DNA of 20,360 nt from G039029935 sp039029935. GTDB lineage: Bacteria > Chloroflexota > Anaerolineae > Caldilineales > Caldilineaceae. Below the pieces are notes generated by a model. That model did not search any database. It was not told the origin of the DNA and saw only the letters and a program-made list of their open reading frames with translations. Positions 16,303 through 20,360 of the stretch are shown piece after piece. Location of the stretch: NCBI GenBank assembly GCA_039029935.1, contig JBCCFC010000067.1:1-20360 (forward strand). The letters run 5' to 3'. Within the stretch, counting starts at the first letter, position 1. The number at the start of each line of letters is the position of its first letter. The translations under genes and the position numbers were made by a program.

Positions 16303-16444
16303 GTTCATATCATCTTCTTAGCTGTTGTTCTCTACTCATACAAAGCACAAGGAGAGCAACGGTCCTTCCTCATTAGCCGTAAGCATGCTACAACGGACTT
16401 GGGTTGGGAACGGATTTCAGCCTCTGCACTTTCTGCGGTAAAAA

Positions 16445-18637
16445 CTATCTCAAAAACGCCTCATGCAAACCACCATCAACAGTAATGATCTGCCCCGTCG
16501 TCTTGCTCAACTTATCGCTGATCAGTAAGTACGCAGCCTCCGCCTGATCCGTCACTCGAATCGGTGATTTGGTCAGGGTACGCTGTGCATAGAAATGCGC
16601 CAGCTTATCGCGCAATGCCTCGGTGTCCTCATCCTCACTAAAGGCAATGTCATACTTCGTCAGCGAACTAATCACCCGATCACGTGGGAACATGGCACTG
16701 CCATCAACGACGGTGGCGGGGGCGAGGCCGTTGACACGTACGGTGGGTGACAGTTCAATCGCCAGTTCGCGCACCAAGTGGCTGGTGGCGGTTTTGCTGG
16801 TGTCATAGGCAAGCGAGCCTTTCTTGGCGACAACGGCGTTGGCACTGGTGGTCAGGACCAAACTACCACGCAACCCCTGTGCTTCCCAAATGCGGTGGGC
16901 TTCGTCGGCAACCAAGTAACTGCCTGTGACATTGACATTGTAGGTCAAGCCCCAGCCGTCATCAGGAATGCGACCTGTTGTGTCGGGTGTGACAAAGACG
17001 GCAGCAGTAACCATAACGTTGTCGATGCCACCATAGGCTAGCAGCACTTGCTCAAACATGGCACGGATGCTAGCGCGGTCGGTGACGTTGACCCCAAGCC
17101 CGATGGCAGGACCACAGTTGGAGATGCCTGTGCCGGAGACGCCGATGCCCACACCGTAAATATCGGTCAGTTCAGTGGCGGTGGCCTGTGCCGCTTCCAC
17201 GCTTAGGTCCGCACAGACGACATGTGCGCCTTCCTGTGCCACGCGATGGGCAACCGCTTTGCCGATACCGCTACCTGCACCGACCACGACGACGACGTTA
17301 CGCGCCAACGCTTTCTCTGGTGGCATCCGACGCAACTTGGCCTCTTCCAACGCCCAATATTCAATGTCAAAGGCTTCTTGTGCAGGCAACGCAATGTACT
17401 CGCTGATAGCCTCGGAGCCGCGCATGACTTCGACCGCACAATTGTAGAACTCAGCCGTGACACGGGACTCGCTCTTGTTTTTGCCCCATGCAATCATGCC
17501 CACGCCCGGAATCAGGATGACGGTTGGGTTGGGGTCACGCATGGCAGGTGAGTCTGGATGTCTACACGCTTCGTAGTAGGCGGCGTAATCGACGCGATAT
17601 TGTGTCAGCCCTGCCTCCAGCTTGCTGTAGAGTGCGTCGAGGTCCTCTGTCTGTGGATTCCAATCGACATAGAGCGGCTTGATCTTGGTGCGCAGAAAGT
17701 GATCGGGGCAGGAGGTGCCAAGCTCGGCCAAGCGTGGTGCATCTACACTGTTAACAAAGCGTAGGATGGTTTCATCGGCCTGTACTGTGCCGATAAATTT
17801 GTTTTGCTGCGAGACCATCCCCCGCAGTTTGGGCAGCAATTCCACCAGCAGTGCATTGCGGTCCTCCTCAGAGAGTGACTGATATTTTGTCCCGCCAAAG
17901 GTCATTTCGCCCTTGTCGTGGTCCTCAATATACTGCGCTGCCTTTTCAATCAACTCAATACTCAGATCATAACAAGTTTTATCATCATCCGACCAGTTGA
18001 TCAGCCCATGCTGGCCCATAATCAACCCCTTGAGTTCAGCGTCCTGCTCACAGCAGCGTTGCATCACCACGCCCAAGTCAAAGCCAGGCCGTTGCCAAGG
18101 AATCCAGCCGACCTCTTCGCCATAGATTGCGTTGGTCAGTTCGGCAGAGTTTTTGGCCGCAGCAACAGAGATGGCCGCGTTGGGGTGGGTGTGGTCTACA
18201 TGGTTGAAGGGAACAAAGGAATGCAGCGGTGTGTCAATCGAACAGGCACGTGGATTGAGATTGAAGATGGTGTGCGGGTACATGGCAACCATATCATCTT
18301 CAATTTGCGTCTTCACGCCTTTGACCTCTGTGTTGTTGTAAATATCACGTAGCGCAATCAGTTTGTCCTGATAGAGCGAGGCAAAGTTGGCGCGGTTGGA
18401 GGTGCGTAAATCACCACCAGAGCCTTTGACCCACATCACCTGTACAGGCTCATCCGTCAGCGGGTCCGTGTCCATCAGCTTGGACGATGTATTGCCACCA
18501 CCCGTGTTGGTAATACGCTGATCTTGCCCCAATATATTTGAACGATAGACCAGCCGCTCAACTGGGTCAAGCGTGGCCGCATACTCATCATCCCAAAGAT
18601 AATCGACATGTTTAAATGTTGTCTGCTGTTCTGTCAT
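16445..18637 (-). CDS. rhaEW: Bifunctional L-rhamnulose-1-phosphate aldolase / L-lactaldehyde dehydrogenase, 730 aa
   Basis: Two enzymes are fused. Residues 1-430 form a class II aldolase/adducin-type domain with TGGGNTSSK (45-53), the likely zinc ligands H149 and H151 in DHTHPN, and a third candidate, H210, in MGQHGLINW. Residues 445-730 form a short-chain dehydrogenase with the NAD-binding motif GAGSGIG (453-459), a catalytic Ser near 598 in TTSAN, and YDTSK (Tyr611, Lys615); the chain closes with TGQIITVDGGLHEAFL. In RhaEW proteins the aldolase splits L-rhamnulose-1-phosphate into DHAP and L-lactaldehyde, and the dehydrogenase handles the lactaldehyde, in the cytoplasm. The size matches the family. 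The start is the ATG at 18637, with AGGA at proper spacing; the frame extends to 18718, but that part (MPPKRGCCTRAK...) is not family-like. No rhaA, rhaB, transporter or regulator gene is adjacent, which is unusual. Confidence 0.92.
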   Translation of the reverse strand: MTEQQTTFKHVDYLWDDEYAATLDPVERLVYRSNILGQDQRITNTGGGNTSSKLMDTDPLTDEPVQVMWVKGSGGDLRTSNRANFASLYQDKLIALRDIYNNTEVKGVKTQIEDDMVAMYPHTIFNLNPRACSIDTPLHSFVPFNHVDHTHPNAAISVAAAKNSAELTNAIYGEEVGWIPWQRPGFDLGVVMQRCCEQDAELKGLIMGQHGLINWSDDDKTCYDLSIELIEKAAQYIEDHDKGEMTFGGTKYQSLSEEDRNALLVELLPKLRGMVSQQNKFIGTVQADETILRFVNSVDAPRLAELGTSCPDHFLRTKIKPLYVDWNPQTEDLDALYSKLEAGLTQYRVDYAAYYEACRHPDSPAMRDPNPTVILIPGVGMIAWGKNKSESRVTAEFYNCAVEVMRGSEAISEYIALPAQEAFDIEYWALEEAKLRRMPPEKALARNVVVVVGAGSGIGKAVAHRVAQEGAHVVCADLSVEAAQATATELTDIYGVGIGVSGTGISNCGPAIGLGVNVTDRASIRAMFEQVLLAYGGIDNVMVTAAVFVTPDTTGRIPDDGWGLTYNVNVTGSYLVADEAHRIWEAQGLRGSLVLTTSANAVVAKKGSLAYDTSKTATSHLVRELAIELSPTVRVNGLAPATVVDGSAMFPRDRVISSLTKYDIAFSEDEDTEALRDKLAHFYAQRTLTKSPIRVTDQAEAAYLLISDKLSKTTGQIITVDGGLHEAFLR

Positions 18638-18700
18638 GGTTTTATTTCCTAATATTTTTTGATCTTCGGCAAATGAATGGTCTTTTGCCCGTGTACAACA

Positions 18701-18716
18701 GCCCCGTTTAGGGGGC
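18701..18716 (-). promoter_or_regulatory. GC-rich hairpin in the rhaEW leader
   Basis: GCCCC (18701-18705) and GGGGC (18712-18716) pair across a six-base loop, about 64 bases upstream of the rhaEW ATG. No T-run follows on the minus strand. Confidence 0.35.
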
Positions 18717-18764
18717 ACCTTTAACTAGCCCTGCGGTTTTAACCCAAGGCGGCTTACACCTAGA

Positions 18765-18793
18765 AATGTACCATATCTGATAGGAGTTTGCAA
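18765..18793 (-). promoter_or_regulatory. Candidate rhaEW promoter
   Basis: On the minus strand TTGCAA (18788-18793) and TACATT (18765-18770) are separated by 17 bases, about 130 bases before the ATG. Both boxes match sigma-70 consensus at four of six positions, so this is only moderately supported. Confidence 0.42.
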
Positions 18794-18812
18794 TGTAAGC
18801 GGAAAACTCCTA
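18781..18812. promoter_or_regulatory. Operator-like palindrome at the rhaEW promoter
   Basis: TAGGAGTTT (18781-18789) and AAACTCCTA (18804-18812) are perfect 9-bp arms, 14 bases apart, overlapping the -35 candidate. The arm centres are 23 bp apart, about two helical turns, which suits a dimeric regulator such as a sugar-responsive repressor (inference). Confidence 0.5.
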
Positions 18813-18948
18813 CCCGCCATCGCATTAGGAAAAGTGTCTGCACAAATATGTCCAAAATCGCACCACAGCTAGTATCCATCACTAAATTCTTGTGTCATAT
18901 GAGATAGACGAATCACAAAAACGAAATGACGATATTCTCTTCTCGATA

Positions 18949-19021
18949 AGCATGTCAGATGGTCAGCCAGTCAGTCAGCCAGTCAGCCAGTCAGCCTGAC
19001 ATGCTGACCGCCTGACATGCT
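18949..19021. repeat. GTCAGCCA tandem repeat inside a long inverted repeat
   Basis: AGCATGTCAG (18949-18958) is inverted twice as CTGACATGCT, at 18996-19005 and 19012-19021. Using the distal copy, GGTCAGC (18961-18967) also pairs with GCTGACC (19003-19009), giving a 10-bp stem, a 2-base mismatch and a 7-bp stem. The loop holds four 8-bp GTCAGCCA units (the last lacks one base), with one 4-bp half unit, over 18962-18996. It ends 17 bases before the ATG of the DUF3307 gene. The role is unknown: regulator binding, mRNA leader folding or a slippage hotspot. Confidence 0.75.
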
Positions 19022-19038
19022 ATAACAAGGTAAACAAA

Positions 19039-20360
19039 ATGAATCTATTTTTAATTTTGCTATTGGGTCATCTCCTTGGCGACTTTTTGCTGCAAACCAA
19101 CTGGATTTATCGCTTCAAAACCCAAAGCTGGGTGGGGATTGCGTTACATACAGGTATCCATATTGTTGTCACCCTGCTGCTGGTCAGCAATTGGGTCGAG
19201 GCGTGGCCGCTAATATTATTGCTCAGTGTGATCCATTTTGGTATAGATTGGGTCAAAATCAACTTCCCGCTCAAAAGCCAGACCACCGGATTTGTGCTGG
19301 ACCAAATCGCCCACCTTATCACGCTGATTGGGTTCGCCCTTTATTGGCAACCGCCGCGTGTTGACACCGCCATCACGGGCATCTTACCCACATGGCTGAT
19401 TCTTGCAGCGATTGTTTATGCGGCCTTTCCTGCCATCGCTGTCTTTTTGTGGGTGCTGGCAAGTGAACTATCCCCCCGCTTTACACCCAAGGTGACGCTC
19501 TTTCCACCAAGGACGCCACAGGAACAGGACGAGATGCCTGCCATCCTGTTGACGGTTCAGTGGGCCAGGCAGAACCTTCTACCGATTTCACAATTGGCGG
19601 GCATTCCCCTACTGATCATTTTGTCGGGATGGACCATCTCTGAGTACATCACGCCGCCCTTCCCACCGGATTTACTGGTCGAGCAGCCACCCGTCATTGA
19701 ACCCCGTGCTGAGGATTCCCCCTCCTTTCTGGAATTCTTGTGGCCTCAAGATGCACTACGCCCAGCCCCCGTCTTCCCTGTGACATCTAGTACTGCAAGT
19801 GCTAGTGCAACAGCAACAGTCCATGTGAGAAATGGCATTGCCCGCATTGCTGGCGAACATGTGGAGCAAGGGGCGATGCGAAAGGTGCAGGCGGGTACGC
19901 AGATTGAAAGTGGTTCGGCGGATGTGTTGATTGAGTATGGGCATGGACAAAAAACGATGATGTCGCCCAATGCAACGATCTTCATCCACATGTTGACCAA
20001 GGGTGGTGAGCGGACACAGATCGAGTTGTATACGGACCAAGGGCGTACACTGCATACCGTTGACGACCAGTTACGCTACCACGATATATTTCGCATCACA
20101 TCGCCAACTTCCGCGATTTTGTTGCAGCAGGCGTCGTTGATGGTTGATGTGTCGGTGGATGTGCGCTCGACAACGGAGACGGTCTATGCCAGCAGCAAAG
20201 GCGGTGCATATATTGCGATGGAGGGGGCTGAGATTGAATTGCCAGCGGGATTTCAGGTGAGTACAAAGCCCGGTGAGCCGCTGTGTTTGATGCCTGTGGA
20301 TGCGTTGATGAAGGCGGGGCAGAACGTCAGCCAACCGCATGGTGCGGGGAAAAAAATCTG
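19039..20360 (+). CDS. DUF3307 membrane protein fused to a FecR-like domain, 5' part (440 aa visible)
   Basis: The frame starts at ATG 19039, after AAGG at 19027-19030, and is still open at the window edge. Residues 1-105 match DUF3307: LLLGHLLGDFLLQTNW (7-22), ALHTGIH, VIHFGIDWVK and FVLDQIAHL, with four hydrophobic helices. Two further hydrophobic segments lie at about 115-141 and 185-203. A Pro/Glu linker follows (PPFPPDLLVEQPPVIEP), then from about residue 258 to 425 a FecR-like beta domain: VRNGIARIAGE, RKVQAGTQIESGSADVLIEY, MSPNATIFI, IELYTDQGRTLHTV, IFRITSPTSAILLQ and a closing LPAGFQVSTKPGEPL. FecR domains sense or bind ligands outside the cytoplasm and can work with sigma factors; DUF3307 is of unknown function. 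The fusion is unusual to my knowledge. The predicted topology puts the FecR-like part outside the membrane if the six helices are right. Confidence 0.82.
   Translation, partial: MNLFLILLLGHLLGDFLLQTNWIYRFKTQSWVGIALHTGIHIVVTLLLVSNWVEAWPLILLLSVIHFGIDWVKINFPLKSQTTGFVLDQIAHLITLIGFALYWQPPRVDTAITGILPTWLILAAIVYAAFPAIAVFLWVLASELSPRFTPKVTLFPPRTPQEQDEMPAILLTVQWARQNLLPISQLAGIPLLIILSGWTISEYITPPFPPDLLVEQPPVIEPRAEDSPSFLEFLWPQDALRPAPVFPVTSSTASASATATVHVRNGIARIAGEHVEQGAMRKVQAGTQIESGSADVLIEYGHGQKTMMSPNATIFIHMLTKGGERTQIELYTDQGRTLHTVDDQLRYHDIFRITSPTSAILLQQASLMVDVSVDVRSTTETVYASSKGGAYIAMEGAEIELPAGFQVSTKPGEPLCLMPVDALMKAGQNVSQPHGAGKKI

Noticed and set aside
16183..16485. Small plus-strand frame of 100 codons with a hydrophobic segment
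   Set aside because: It overlaps both flanking minus-strand genes and the 14-bp palindrome, and has no ribosome binding site; the hydrophobic run is probably chance.
15190..18637. rhaEW and the kinase as one rhamnose operon with the kinase as RhaB
   Set aside because: The kinase has the APH/ThrB fold (HGDYHDLN), not the FGGY sugar kinase fold of RhaB, and a 226-base gap with its own promoter candidate lies between the genes.
18638..18718. 27-codon N-terminal extension of RhaEW
   Set aside because: The added residues do not resemble the family, and the ATG at 18637 has an AGGA site at proper distance.
18962..18996. GTCAGCCA repeats as a CRISPR array
   Set aside because: The units are 8 bp with no spacers between them, so this is a simple tandem repeat.

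Overview
The window comes from a bacterium, most likely a member of the Chloroflexota; this is inference. The basis is a secreted giant protein ending in LFLPVVMK, a tail style I associate with secreted Chloroflexota proteins, together with a fused RhaEW-type rhamnulose-1-phosphate aldolase/dehydrogenase and an Eis-like acetyltransferase, both of which fit that phylum. No rRNA, tRNA, CRISPR array, transposase or phage gene is visible.

Layout, left to right. The 3' end of a small DUF805 membrane-protein gene (+) is followed by a bidirectional terminator at 383-433. Next is one uninterrupted minus-strand gene of 12.8 kb (450-13259), encoding a secreted protein of 4269 residues. It has a signal peptide with an unusually long N-region, about five DUF11-like segments, four GEVED domains interleaved with three SdrD-B-like domains, and then 16 more SdrD-B-like domains in tandem (19 in total). 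Its upstream region (13260-13748) is shared with a divergent gene and is dense in signals: a strong Shine-Dalgarno, an attenuator-like hairpin plus T-run, promoter candidates, palindromes and a repeated 16-mer. Then come an Eis-like GNAT acetyltransferase (+, 13749-15044), a convergent APH/ThrB-type small-molecule kinase (-, 15190-16218), rhaEW (-, 16445-18637), a divergent intergenic region with a GTCAGCCA tandem repeat inside a long inverted repeat (18949-19021), and the 5' part of a DUF3307 membrane protein fused to a FecR-like domain (+, 19039 to the window edge).

The genes do not form one obvious pathway. RhaEW points to growth on L-rhamnose or related deoxysugars, but no other rhamnose gene is in view. 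The giant protein is best read as a calcium-stabilised cell-surface stalk or adhesin. The kinase and acetyltransferase modify small substrates that cannot be named from sequence. Each minus-strand gene has a palindrome overlapping or next to its best -35 candidate, so the three are probably regulated separately. The most unusual items are the giant repeat protein with its possible leader attenuation, its C-terminal tail, and the DUF3307-FecR fusion.
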